DNA of 64,000 nucleotides from Ruminococcus sp. AF46-10NS (GTDB lineage: Bacteria; Bacillota; Clostridia; Lachnospirales; Lachnospiraceae), in NCBI RefSeq assembly GCF_003474435.1, contig NZ_QRNF01000019.1:1-64000 (forward strand), given 5' to 3'. Numbering within the stretch: position 1 is the first letter of the stretch; each line of letters begins with the position of its first letter. Under the pieces are notes generated by a model, which ran no database searches, was not told the DNA's origin, and saw nothing but the letters and a program-made list of their open reading frames with translations. Of the stretch, positions 1-7,855 are shown one piece after another. A program made the position numbers and the translations under genes.

Positions 1-75
1 AGGAATTTTCTTCAGAAGAACAGCACTCTAAAAACAAGATCATAAGCTTAATTTCTGAAATAGCGGGAAAAATAA

Positions 76-570
76 AAAAAAGCAGTTCTTAGCACTCTGA
101 CTGCGGTACAAAGTTTTTTGGGAATCCCATCCAAAATATTCAAAAAAATCCGGAATCTCACATTAACAATCAAAAAATTCTGTGGTAAGATAAACTGGTA
201 TAAGGAATTTATCAACCACGCCCAGACCAGAGCAGCACTTTCTCTTGTATGGAAAGATGGAAAGAAACTGGTACGGCATGTTCTTCCTACCAGGATTACA
301 GGAAAGATCACATTTGGATGCGAAGATCCTTCGATCACAGGAACGGTGCTGGCAGTTCTTGGCATGACGATTCCTTTTCACAAGAATGCAATAGCAGTGA
401 CGCCTCTTTTTGACAGTGAGAATGTACTGGAGGGAGAGGTTATGCTGAAAGGCCGGATCTACGGAATCATGCTTCTGAAGACGGCTGCAGAGCTTTACTT
501 TAATAAACATATCAAATACGTCATCCACCGATGGAGACATAAGGAGGTAAATCATGGAGAAAGAGAATAA
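76..570 (+). CDS. DUF2953 family protein, C-terminal part (YtfI-like), 5' end unclear
   Basis: The open frame from 76 encodes the C-terminal part of a DUF2953 protein, the family of B. subtilis YtfI. The recognisable part begins near 118 and includes a typical charged stretch followed by a beta-rich end. Its position directly before gerW (17 bp overlap) matches the ytfI-ytfJ pair of Bacilli and Clostridia, which supports the call. The frame is closed upstream by a TAA at 73-75, but another frame is open from base 3 to 89 and encodes a charged, linker-like peptide. A frame break in the A8 run at 74-81 is therefore possible and the true gene would start before the window. Function is unknown; a sporulation link is inferred from the neighbour. 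Confidence 0.6.
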   Translation, partial: KKAVLSTLTAVQSFLGIPSKIFKKIRNLTLTIKKFCGKINWYKEFINHAQTRAALSLVWKDGKKLVRHVLPTRITGKITFGCEDPSITGTVLAVLGMTIPFHKNAIAVTPLFDSENVLEGEVMLKGRIYGIMLLKTAAELYFNKHIKYVIHRWRHKEVNHGERE

Positions 571-922
571 TTTCAAGGATACCGTGAATTCATTATTTAA
601 AGGAATGGATGGATTTGTATCAGCCAAAACAGTTGTTGGTGATGCGATTCATGTAGGCGATACCATCATTCTTCCTCTGGTAGATGTATCTTTCGGTGTG
701 GGAGCCGGGGCTTTTGAGGGAGATAAGAAGAACAATGGAGGTGGCGGTCTTGCAGGCAAGATGACCCCTTGTGCAGTCCTTGTGATTCAGAATGGAACAA
801 CCAAGCTTGTAAATGTAAAGAACCAGGACGGCCTTACCAAGGTTCTGGATATGGTTCCTGATTTTGTGAACCGTTTTGTGCCGGGAGCAGGCGGGGATTC
901 TGAGGATGAGACAGAGGAATAA
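554..922 (+). CDS. gerW: GerW family sporulation protein (YtfJ)
   Basis: This 122-residue protein matches the GerW/YtfJ family in length and in its Gly-rich centre (GVGAGAFEG, then a run of Gly before LAGKMTP). In B. subtilis the protein is made in the forespore and is needed for normal germination. The ATG at 554 follows AAGGAGG at 541-547 with good spacing and overlaps the end of the DUF2953 gene, so the two are probably co-translated. The acidic tail (GDSEDETEE) is a variable end common in this family. The family call is strong; the detailed role in this organism is inferred. Confidence 0.9.
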   Translation: MEKENNFKDTVNSLFKGMDGFVSAKTVVGDAIHVGDTIILPLVDVSFGVGAGAFEGDKKNNGGGGLAGKMTPCAVLVIQNGTTKLVNVKNQDGLTKVLDMVPDFVNRFVPGAGGDSEDETEE

Positions 923-992
923 AACAGTGTGAACTGTACTCAGATCAGTTTTTAGGCATATACTGTAATAAAGAATACAGAAACGGGCAGAC

Positions 993-1133
993 TTGCGTGG
1001 GAAACTAACAGGGTTTATGTTGTTTTTTATTGGCGTTGGAATGGTTCTTGGCATTCTTATTACAGAAAATATTATTGTGATTTTCATTGCAGTGGCATGT
1101 CTGCTGTGTGGATATCATATGTTTTGCAGATAA
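993..1133 (+). CDS. Small membrane protein, 46 aa
   Basis: A short frame begins with a TTG at 993 (or an ATG at 1017) and ends at 1133. It encodes one or two hydrophobic segments (FMLFFIGVGMVLGILI and VIFIAVACLLCGYHMF) after a short basic start, the usual form of tiny clostridial membrane proteins that follow gerW. It lies between gerW and a strong terminator, so it is probably the last gene of that operon. The ribosome site is weak (ACGGGCAG). I do not know a function. Confidence 0.5.
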   Translation: MRGKLTGFMLFFIGVGMVLGILITENIIVIFIAVACLLCGYHMFCR

Positions 1134-1134
1134 G

Positions 1135-1170
1135 CGGGAAGTGTGTGGTATGCAGGCTTCCCGTTTTTTG
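1135..1170 (+). terminator. Rho-independent terminator of the gerW operon
   Basis: CGGGAAG at 1135-1141 pairs with CTTCCCG at 1157-1163 and is followed by six T. Confidence 0.85.
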
Positions 1171-1259
1171 ATATCATAAAAAAGGATTGTACCTGTGACT
1201 TGTGTGTATCAACCAGGAGACAGTCCTTATTCTTTAAGTATTTTTGTAAATAAAAACAT

Positions 1260-1290
1260 AAAAAAACAGCCCCCGTGTAATACGGGGGCA
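1260..1290 (-). terminator. Terminator of rpmB
   Basis: On the minus strand GCCCCCGT and ACGGGGGC form an 8-bp GC-rich stem followed by TGTTTTTTT. It lies just past the rpmB stop codon. Confidence 0.85.
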
Positions 1291-1301
1291 TACGCTTCTA
1301 C

Positions 1302-1490
1302 TTATGCTCTCTCAACTTTTCCGGATCTTAAACAAGAAGTACATACATACATTTTCTTTGCTCCGCCGGCAGTTGTTTTTACTCTGACGGACTTAACGTT
1401 AGATTTCCACATTTTGTTGGATCTTCTATGGGAATGACTCACATTGTTTCCGAAATGAGCTCCTTTATCGCAGATTGCACATTTAGCCAT
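1302..1490 (-). CDS. rpmB: 50S ribosomal protein L28
   Basis: This is a 62-residue L28, a structural protein of the large ribosomal subunit. It begins MAKCAICDKG and carries two CxxC pairs (CAIC near the start, CTSC near the end), the zinc-binding form of L28. The start is the ATG at 1490, behind AAAGGAGG; an upstream in-frame TTG would add three residues and is not supported. It diverges from the asp23-fakA-recG genes, the same arrangement as in B. subtilis. Its promoter and terminator are both visible. Confidence 0.97.
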   Translation of the reverse strand: MAKCAICDKGAHFGNNVSHSHRRSNKMWKSNVKSVRVKTTAGGAKKMYVCTSCLRSGKVERA

Positions 1491-1520
1491 GAATAGCACC
1501 TCCTTTTATCAACAGTCACC

Positions 1521-1549
1521 ATTTTAACAGATGAATTGCTCTTTTGCAA
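1521..1549 (-). promoter_or_regulatory. Promoter of rpmB
   Basis: Minus strand -35 TTGCAA (1544-1549) and -10 TAAAAT (1521-1526) have a 17-bp spacer. Confidence 0.65.
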
Positions 1550-1610
1550 GCAAAAAAAGGAAATTTATAAAAAATTCTGTAAGGTGGTTTTTTACAGAAT
1601 AAATTAAACG

Positions 1611-1639
1611 TTGTGTTCCAGACAAAAAAAGGTTATAAT
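1611..1639 (+). promoter_or_regulatory. Promoter of asp23-fakA-recG
   Basis: TTGTGT (1611-1616) and TATAAT (1634-1639) have a 17-bp spacer. A purine-rich leader with GGAGG leads to the asp23 ATG. Confidence 0.7.
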
Positions 1640-1687
1640 GTAACTATATAAGTATTTAATTTTAAATGAAACAATGGAGGTACCCAT

Positions 1688-2047
1688 ATGAATGGACGTA
1701 TAAATTCCGGATTGGGCCAGATTGTAATTGATACGGATGTCATTGCGACTTATGCCGGCAGTGTGGCAGTAGAGTGTTTTGGTATTATCGGAATGGCTGC
1801 TATCAGCATGAAAGACGGACTGGTTAAGCTTTTACGTATTGACAGCCTGAAGCATGGAATCAGTGTGAAGATCACAGATGATAACAAGATCCAGCTGAAT
1901 TTCCATGTTATTGTAGCATATGGTGTGAATATCAGCACTATCGCAGATAATCTTGTCAACAATGTGAAATATAAAGTCGAAGCCTTTACAGGAATGGAGA
2001 TTGAGAAGATCAACATCATGGTTGAGGGCGTACGTGCAATAGATTAG
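1688..2047 (+). CDS. Asp23/Gls24 family envelope stress protein (YloU)
   Basis: This is a 119-residue small Asp23/Gls24 protein. The family is cytosolic or membrane-associated and is linked to cell-envelope homeostasis. The sequence has the alternating alpha/beta form of the family, with the end EKINIMVEGV typical of YloU. ATG 1688 follows GGAGG at 1676-1680. It is followed after 17 bp by the DAK2 fatty-acid kinase gene, a pair kept in most Firmicutes. The family is secure; the biochemical role is unresolved. Confidence 0.9.
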   Translation: MNGRINSGLGQIVIDTDVIATYAGSVAVECFGIIGMAAISMKDGLVKLLRIDSLKHGISVKITDDNKIQLNFHVIVAYGVNISTIADNLVNNVKYKVEAFTGMEIEKINIMVEGVRAID

Positions 2048-2064
2048 TTTTAGAGGAGGAACTT

Positions 2065-3726
2065 GTGGTGAATAATAAAACCATAGATGCTAAAATACTT
2101 TCCAGAATGTTTCTGGCCGGAGCCAAGAACCTGGAAGCGAAGAAAGAATGGATCAATGAACTGAATGTGTTTCCCGTACCTGACGGGGATACGGGAACGA
2201 ACATGACGCTTACCATCATGTCTGCCGCTTCTGAAGTAGGAGTTCTTGCTGACCCGGATATGGAAACTCTGGCAAAAGCAATTTCTTCCGGTTCTCTCCG
2301 TGGAGCCAGGGGTAACTCAGGTGTTATCCTGTCACAGCTTCTCCGAGGCTTTACAAGAGGAGTACGTAAACTGAAAGATCTGGATGCACCGGCAATTGCC
2401 GCAGCTATGGAGCGAGGTGTTGAGACTGCATACAAGGCAGTTATGAAGCCGAAAGAAGGAACCATCCTGACTGTAGCCAGAGCAGCAGCGGATAAAGCTA
2501 TCGAGCTTGCAGATGGTGCAGAGGATTTGGATTCATTCTTTAATGGAATCTTCCAGCACGCAGAGGAGACACTTGCGAGAACACCGGAGATGCTTCCGGT
2601 ACTGAAAGAAGCAGGCGTTGTGGATTCAGGCGGACAGGGGCTTCTGGAAGTATTCCGCGGAGCTATTGACGGATATCATGGCAAGGAAGTAGATTACTCC
2701 CAGTTTGAGGCATCTGCTGCTCCGAAGATTACCAAGATTTCTCCGCAGGCAGAGGCAGATATCAAGTTTGGTTACTGTACAGAGTTTATCATCCTTCTTG
2801 AGAAACCGCTTCCGCAGGAAGAAATCAGCCGTTTCCGTGAATTCCTGGATTCCATTGGTGATTCCATTGTACTGGTAGCAGACGATGAGATCGTTAAGGT
2901 ACACGTGCACACCAATCATCCTGGTCAGGCATTTGAGCGTGCGCTCACATACGGTCAGCTTTCCCGCATGAAGATCGACAATATGCGCGAGGAACATCAG
3001 GAGAAGCTGATCAAAGACGCAGAGAAGCTTGCCAGAGAGCAGGCTGAGAAGGAGAAAGAGCCGCCGAAAGATCATGGGTTTATTTCCGTATCTGTAGGAG
3101 AGGGGCTTTCCCAGATCTTCCGTGAGCTTGGTGTAGATTATCTGATCGAGGGCGGACAGACCATGAACCCAAGTACAGAGGATATGCTCAATGCCATTGA
3201 TAAAGTAAATGCGAAAACCATTTATATTTTTCCGAATAATAAGAATATTATCCTTGCAGCTAACCAGGCGAGGGATCTTACAGAGAACAAGGAAATCATC
3301 GTAGTGCCGACCAAGACGATTCCGCAGGGAATTTCCGCTATGATCAGTTTTGTTCCGGAGAAAGGCGGCGAGGAGAATCTTGCTTCCATGACAGATGCGA
3401 TCTCCAGAGTGAAGACAGGCCAGGTTACCTATGCAGTACGTGATACACGCATTGATGACAAGGAGATCCATGAGGGAGACATCATGGGAATTGGTGATGC
3501 AGGTATCCTTGCAGTAGGCAAAGAACGTCTCCAGGTAGCTGAAGAGATGGTAGCTGAGATGGTTGATGAGGAATCTGAGATCATCAGTATATATTATGGA
3601 GAGGATGTATCTGAAGAAGATGCAGAAGTTCTTTCCGATGTACTTGCTGAGAAATATCCGGAGTGTGAGATTGAGCTGAACCAGGGTGGACAGCCGATTT
3701 ACTATTATCTTATTTCCGTAGAATAA
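2065..3726 (+). CDS. fakA: DAK2-domain fatty acid kinase catalytic subunit (YloV/FakA-like)
   Basis: The 553-residue protein has the three-part FakA layout: an N-terminal DAK2 nucleotide-binding domain (about 1-200) with DGDTGTNM and RGNSGVIL, a middle DegV-interacting region, and a C-terminal DUF1949/YloV-type domain. FakA phosphorylates fatty acids bound by a FakB (DegV) partner so that they can enter phospholipids. No fakB is in this window. GTG at 2065 or 2068 is the start, behind GAGGAGG at 2053-2059. It sits between asp23 and recG, the order of B. subtilis yloU-yloV-recG without the sda genes. Confidence 0.9.
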   Translation: MVNNKTIDAKILSRMFLAGAKNLEAKKEWINELNVFPVPDGDTGTNMTLTIMSAASEVGVLADPDMETLAKAISSGSLRGARGNSGVILSQLLRGFTRGVRKLKDLDAPAIAAAMERGVETAYKAVMKPKEGTILTVARAAADKAIELADGAEDLDSFFNGIFQHAEETLARTPEMLPVLKEAGVVDSGGQGLLEVFRGAIDGYHGKEVDYSQFEASAAPKITKISPQAEADIKFGYCTEFIILLEKPLPQEEISRFREFLDSIGDSIVLVADDEIVKVHVHTNHPGQAFERALTYGQLSRMKIDNMREEHQEKLIKDAEKLAREQAEKEKEPPKDHGFISVSVGEGLSQIFRELGVDYLIEGGQTMNPSTEDMLNAIDKVNAKTIYIFPNNKNIILAANQARDLTENKEIIVVPTKTIPQGISAMISFVPEKGGEENLASMTDAISRVKTGQVTYAVRDTRIDDKEIHEGDIMGIGDAGILAVGKERLQVAEEMVAEMVDEESEIISIYYGEDVSEEDAEVLSDVLAEKYPECEIELNQGGQPIYYYLISVE

Positions 3727-3739
3727 AGAGTATAGAAAA

Positions 3740-5800
3740 ATGAATGATAAGACACCTTTACGTGAATTAAAAGGCGTGGGTGAAAAAACAGAGAAGCTTT
3801 TCCAGAAGATCGGGATCACGACTGCGGAGGAGCTTCTCCGTTATTATCCGCGTACTTACGATGTATATGAGGAACCTGTGGAGATTGCTTCCGCACAGGA
3901 GGATATCACAGTTTCTATCCGAGCCACTATATCCACCAGTATTTATATTAACCAGACGCGCAATCTTCAGATCCTAACAACAACTGTGGCAGATGCCAGT
4001 GGCCGTCTTCCGGTGGCCTGGTTTAATGCGCCTTATCTCAGAGGAACTCTGAAAAAAGGAAATGTATTCATTTTGCGAGGAAAGATCACAAGGAAAAAAG
4101 GACGTCTGCAGATGGAACATCCGGAGATTTTTACCCCTGCAGCATATGAGGAGATCGTTCACAGCATGCAGCCTGTATACGGGCTGACGAAAGGTCTTTC
4201 CAATAAGGCAATCACGAAGTTGGTACATCAGGTTCTGGATACAAGACCTCTTCATGGAGAATATCTGCCGGAGGAGATACGGGAACGATATCAGCTTGCA
4301 GATGATAATTATGCAATCCGTACCATTCATTTTCCAAAGAATATGCAGGAGCTTCTTACTGCAAGGAAACGACTGGTATTTGATGAATTTCTGCTCTTTG
4401 TGCTGGCAGTACAGCTTCTGAAGGAGAAGACAGAAGAAGCTCCCAATACATTTCCTATGAAGCCAGTTTGGACAACTGAGGAGATCATAGAAGGTCTTCC
4501 CTATGAGCTGACGAATGCCCAGAAGAATGTATGGCATGAGATCGAGAAGGATTTATGCGGTCATAAACTGATGTCCAGACTTGTGCAGGGAGATGTTGGA
4601 AGTGGTAAGACAGTGATCGCATTTCTGTCTATGGTTCTTTCCGCAGAAAACGGGTTTCAGAGTGCGCTGATGGTTCCTACAGAGGTTTTGGCTAATCAGC
4701 ATTACGAAGGTTTTCTTAAACTGATGGAAGAACAGAATATTACTTCCTGCCGTCCGGTTCTTCTGACAGGTTCTGCTACAGCCAAACAGAAACGAGAGAT
4801 ATACCAGAAAATTGCATCCGGTGAGGTAAATGTGATCATCGGAACCCATGCTCTGATCCAGGAGAAAGTGGAATATAAAAATCTGAGTCTTGTGATCACG
4901 GACGAGCAGCACAGATTTGGTGTCCGCCAGAGAGAAGCATTGACAACAAGGGGAAATCCACCCCATGTACTTGTTATGAGTGCAACGCCTATTCCCAGGA
5001 CACTGGCGATCATTTTATACGGAGATCTGGATATTTCCATTATTGATGAGCTTCCGGCAAAAAGACTTCCTGTTAAAAATTGTGTGGTGGGAACTTCCTA
5101 CCGCCCCAAAGCCTATTCTTTCATTGAAAAACAGGTGCAGACGGGAAGGCAGGCTTATGTGATCTGCCCTATGGTAGAGGAGAGTGAGGGTTTGGATGCA
5201 GAAAATGTCACAGATTATGCAAAAAAACTGCAGGAAGTCCTGCCTGATGAAATCAGAGTAGAGATCCTTCACGGCAAGATGAAGCCCAAAGAAAAGAACA
5301 AGATCATGGAAGCTTTTGCCACCGGTGAAATCCAGGTGCTGGTATCAACTACAGTAGTAGAGGTTGGAGTTAATGTGCCTAATGCAACTGTTATGATGGT
5401 GGAAAATGCAGAACGGTTCGGACTTGCACAGCTTCATCAGCTTCGGGGGCGTGTAGGACGTGGGGAACATCAGTCTTACTGCATTTTTATTCAGGGGAAT
5501 AATGAGGAAGATACTTCCAGACGTCTGAAGATCCTCAATGAATCCAATGACGGATTTTATATAGCAGGAGAAGATCTGAAGCTTCGTGGGCCAGGAGATC
5601 TTTTTGGCATCCGTCAGAGCGGATTGATGGAGTTTAAGATCGGTGATATCTACAATGATGCCGGAATCCTGAAGAATGCAAGTGAGGCAGCCGGTGAGAT
5701 CCTGACATTGGATTTTGACCTACGTCTGCCCCAGCATGAAGCTTTAAAGGAACGTCTTATGGGCTATATGAGTCAAGATCTGGAAAATCTGGGGATCTAA
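3740..5800 (+). CDS. recG: ATP-dependent DNA helicase RecG
   Basis: RecG remodels stalled replication forks and Holliday junctions. The 686-residue protein is of normal length. An N-terminal OB/wedge domain (about 1-250) is followed by the SF2 motor, with Walker A GDVGSGKT, motif II DEQH, motif III SATPIPRT, and the C-terminal QLRGRVGRG motif VI. The gene follows the FakA-like gene by 13 bp and is probably in the same transcript. Confidence 0.97.
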   Translation: MNDKTPLRELKGVGEKTEKLFQKIGITTAEELLRYYPRTYDVYEEPVEIASAQEDITVSIRATISTSIYINQTRNLQILTTTVADASGRLPVAWFNAPYLRGTLKKGNVFILRGKITRKKGRLQMEHPEIFTPAAYEEIVHSMQPVYGLTKGLSNKAITKLVHQVLDTRPLHGEYLPEEIRERYQLADDNYAIRTIHFPKNMQELLTARKRLVFDEFLLFVLAVQLLKEKTEEAPNTFPMKPVWTTEEIIEGLPYELTNAQKNVWHEIEKDLCGHKLMSRLVQGDVGSGKTVIAFLSMVLSAENGFQSALMVPTEVLANQHYEGFLKLMEEQNITSCRPVLLTGSATAKQKREIYQKIASGEVNVIIGTHALIQEKVEYKNLSLVITDEQHRFGVRQREALTTRGNPPHVLVMSATPIPRTLAIILYGDLDISIIDELPAKRLPVKNCVVGTSYRPKAYSFIEKQVQTGRQAYVICPMVEESEGLDAENVTDYAKKLQEVLPDEIRVEILHGKMKPKEKNKIMEAFATGEIQVLVSTTVVEVGVNVPNATVMMVENAERFGLAQLHQLRGRVGRGEHQSYCIFIQGNNEEDTSRRLKILNESNDGFYIAGEDLKLRGPGDLFGIRQSGLMEFKIGDIYNDAGILKNASEAAGEILTLDFDLRLPQHEALKERLMGYMSQDLENLGI

Positions 5801-5878
5801 TCTTGCGTTCAGCGAAAAAAAGTGATATCCTAATGCTCGAGAAAAGATTAACAAATTCCTTGTAAGGAGGCTATAAAA

Positions 5879-6442
5879 ATGGCTAGAACAAAGAAAGCTG
5901 CAACCAAGACAATTGTAAAAACGGCTTCAGTAAGCGAGACTCCTGCAAAATCTGTAGTAACCGCATCAGAAGAGAAAGCCGTTAAGGCTGAGACACCGAA
6001 GACAGACGATGCAAAAGCATCTGTAGAGACAAAAGCAGCTGAGAAAAAAGTAGAAGAAAAAACAGCAGAAGCAAAATCTGCTGAGGAGAAAACAACAGCC
6101 GTAAAGGCAGAAGAGCCGGTTAAGAAAACAGCTGCAAAGAAGACAACAACAAGAAAAACAGCTGCTAAGAGAACAACCAAGACAGCTGCTAAGAAAACTG
6201 AGACCAAAACAACAAGAAAGACTGCTGCTAAGAAAACTGAGCCGGTTACAGAAGTATATGTTCAGTACTGGGGCAATGAAATACATACTTCTGAGGTTGC
6301 AGAGAGAATCAAAAAAATCTGGACAGAGGATATGGGCAAGAAGGCTTCTGATCTGAAAGACCTTAAGATCTATATCAAACCGGAAGACAATGGAGCTCAT
6401 TATGTGATCAACGGAGATGTTACAGGATTTATCGGACTGTAA
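5879..6442 (+). CDS. Lys/Ala-rich histone-H1-like protein with C-terminal DUF6465-type domain
   Basis: The 187-residue protein has two parts. Residues 1 to about 120 are very low in complexity, made of Lys, Ala, Thr and Glu with repeated KKTAAK/RKTAAK units like the tail of histone H1. The last 65 residues are an ordered domain (EVYVQYWGNE through GDVTGFIGL) that I associate with the DUF6465 family of Lachnospiraceae. TAAGGAGG at 5864-5871 gives a clear ATG. The tail suggests binding to nucleic acid, and the ordered end could be the anchor. No function is established. It is followed by a strong terminator. Confidence 0.75.
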   Translation: MARTKKAATKTIVKTASVSETPAKSVVTASEEKAVKAETPKTDDAKASVETKAAEKKVEEKTAEAKSAEEKTTAVKAEEPVKKTAAKKTTTRKTAAKRTTKTAAKKTETKTTRKTAAKKTEPVTEVYVQYWGNEIHTSEVAERIKKIWTEDMGKKASDLKDLKIYIKPEDNGAHYVINGDVTGFIGL

Positions 6443-6481
6443 ACAGAGCTTTTACCGAATAGTAGATTAAAGAATATGTTG

Positions 6482-6524
6482 AATAGCCTGCTATAGAGTT
6501 GAACTATAACAGGCTATTTCTTTT
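6482..6524 (+). terminator. Rho-independent terminator
   Basis: AATAGCCTG pairs with CAGGCTATT, with an inner TATAG/CTATA stem, followed by TCTTTT. Confidence 0.85.
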
Positions 6525-6530
6525 GTGTAT

Positions 6531-6559
6531 TTGACCAATAGGAAAGAGCATGGTATCAT
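6531..6559 (+). promoter_or_regulatory. Promoter of the GDSL hydrolase gene
   Basis: TTGACC (6531-6536), 17-bp spacer, TATCAT (6554-6559). Confidence 0.65.
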
Positions 6560-6603
6560 TCATTTATCTAATAAACATACTAAACAGATGGGAATATAAT
6601 GAA

Positions 6604-7227
6604 ATGAAACAGATATTATGCTTTGGAGATTCCAATACATGGGGATATGACGGAGAGAGCAGGGAGAGACTTCCATGGGGAGTCCGCTGGACAAGCCTTC
6701 TCCAAGAAAAACTGAATAAAGAAGAATATCGCGTGATCGAGGAGGGCCTGTGCGGAAGAACAACGGTTTTCGAAGATCCGCTCCGCGACGGAAGAAAAGG
6801 AACTGCACTTCTTCCTACGCTTCTGGAAACACATGCCTAGGTGGATGTGATCACTTTGATGCTGGGAACCAATGACTGCAAAACAGTTTTCGGAGCATCA
6901 GCAGATGTGATTGGAAAGGGAATTACAAGACTGCTGGATCAGATCCAGGAATACGCACCAAAAGCGAAAGTACTCCTTATGTCACCGATTTATCTGGGAG
7001 AAAAAGTATGGCAGGAAGGATATGACCAGGAGTTTTCCAGGGAATCTGTAACTGTTTCCAGAAATCTGCAGTCCGTATATGAAAAAATCGCAGCTGCGCG
7101 GCACATCAGTTTTCTTCCTGCTGCATCCTATGTACATTGCTGCGATGCAGACCAGGAACATCTTGATGCAGCAGGGCATAAACAATTTGCAGAGGCAGTA
7201 TACAGAAATTTGCTGCCATTGCTCTAA
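6604..7227 (+). CDS. SGNH/GDSL-family hydrolase, interrupted by an in-frame TAG
   Basis: The protein begins MKQILCFGDSNTWGYDG, the GDSN block I of SGNH hydrolases with the Ser nucleophile, and continues to LMLGTNDCK (block III) and a C-terminal DxxHLDAAGH block V with the catalytic Asp/His. It is probably an esterase or lipase of 207 residues; the substrate is unknown. A TAG at 6838-6840 splits it between blocks I and III, and both halves stay in the same frame. A C-to-T change from CAG explains it. The gene may be a real pseudogene, or the TAG may be a base error, as other lesions in this sequence suggest. ATG 6604 is preferred to 6550 because block I starts there. Confidence 0.8.
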
Positions 7228-7267
7228 AAAACGCGTTACTTGCTCGGATGTTGGGAATATGTTAAAA

Positions 7268-7316
7268 TAAAAGTGCATTTTCGGCAGTCAGACTGTTTGA
7301 AAAGGCACTTTATTTG
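7268..7316 (+). terminator. Terminator downstream of the GDSL gene
   Basis: AAAGTGC and GCACTTT flank a loop with an inner TTTC/GAAA pairing. Confidence 0.5.
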
Positions 7317-7325
7317 TGTGACAGT

Positions 7326-7376
7326 AAAAAAGATGTTGTCTGGCTGTTTTTATATCAGTCAGACAGCATCTTTTTT
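7326..7376 (-). terminator. Bidirectional terminator between the GDSL and SASP genes
   Basis: A long stem (AAAAAAGATG...CATCTTTTTT with the inner TGTCTGGCTG/CAGTCAGACA) has a T-run on both strands. It serves the minus-strand SASP gene and probably also the plus-strand gene. Confidence 0.8.
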
Positions 7377-7426
7377 CTTGAGTTTTTCAACTCAGCATGG
7401 CAATAGATCTACTTTACGGTACAGAT

Positions 7427-7657
7427 TTAGTACTGCTGGCTACTCTGGGAGCCGCTGGACATCTGACGCTCCTGTGCTTCGATCATTTTTTTGACCATAT
7501 ATCCACCTACAGATCCGTTCTGTCTGGAAGTCAGGTTTCCGTTGTATCCGTCTGTAAGCGGAACACCCAGCTCGTTTGCTACCTCATATTTGAAACGGTC
7601 AAGTGCGCCCTTTGCTTCCGGTACAACTGCTTTGTTAGAAGAAGTGTTACTTGGCAT
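7427..7657 (-). CDS. Alpha/beta-type small acid-soluble spore protein
   Basis: SASPs coat the DNA of dormant spores and protect it from UV and heat. This 76-residue protein has the family core: the GPR protease region FKYEVANELGV and the second block LTSRQNGSVGGYMVKKM. ATG 7657 has an ideal AAGGAGG upstream. On the minus strand, CATATACTA about 60 bp upstream resembles a sigma-G type -10 element, which would fit forespore expression, but this is only suggestive. The gene is direct evidence that the organism can form spores. Confidence 0.95.
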   Translation of the reverse strand: MPSNTSSNKAVVPEAKGALDRFKYEVANELGVPLTDGYNGNLTSRQNGSVGGYMVKKMIEAQERQMSSGSQSSQQY

Positions 7658-7774
7658 AATTCATTTCCTCCTTGGTTGTTGTTTGTTTTGATGTTACATT
7701 GCTAGTATATGAAATCCGGGAAATAATACACTGGCAGTTAAAGGAAAATAAGAATATAAAAATCGAATGTATGG

Positions 7775-7813
7775 TTGCCTTTTTGCAGATATAGTAGTTA
7801 TAATAATATCTGC
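7775..7813 (+). promoter_or_regulatory. Promoter of the nuclease gene with overlapping palindrome
   Basis: TTGCCT (7775-7780), 18 bp, TATAAT (7799-7804). The inverted repeat GCAGATAT (7785-7792) / ATATCTGC (7806-7813) encloses the -10 and is a candidate repressor operator. Confidence 0.5.
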
Positions 7814-7855
7814 ACAGCATATAATATCTGTCAGATAAAAAATAAGGAGATTTCT

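Noticed and set aside
1183..1232. An imperfect stem (AAGGATTGT / ACAGTCCTT) between two terminators
   Set aside because: It may be a further terminator or attenuator remnant, but the loop is long and the pairing imperfect, so I do not list it as a feature.
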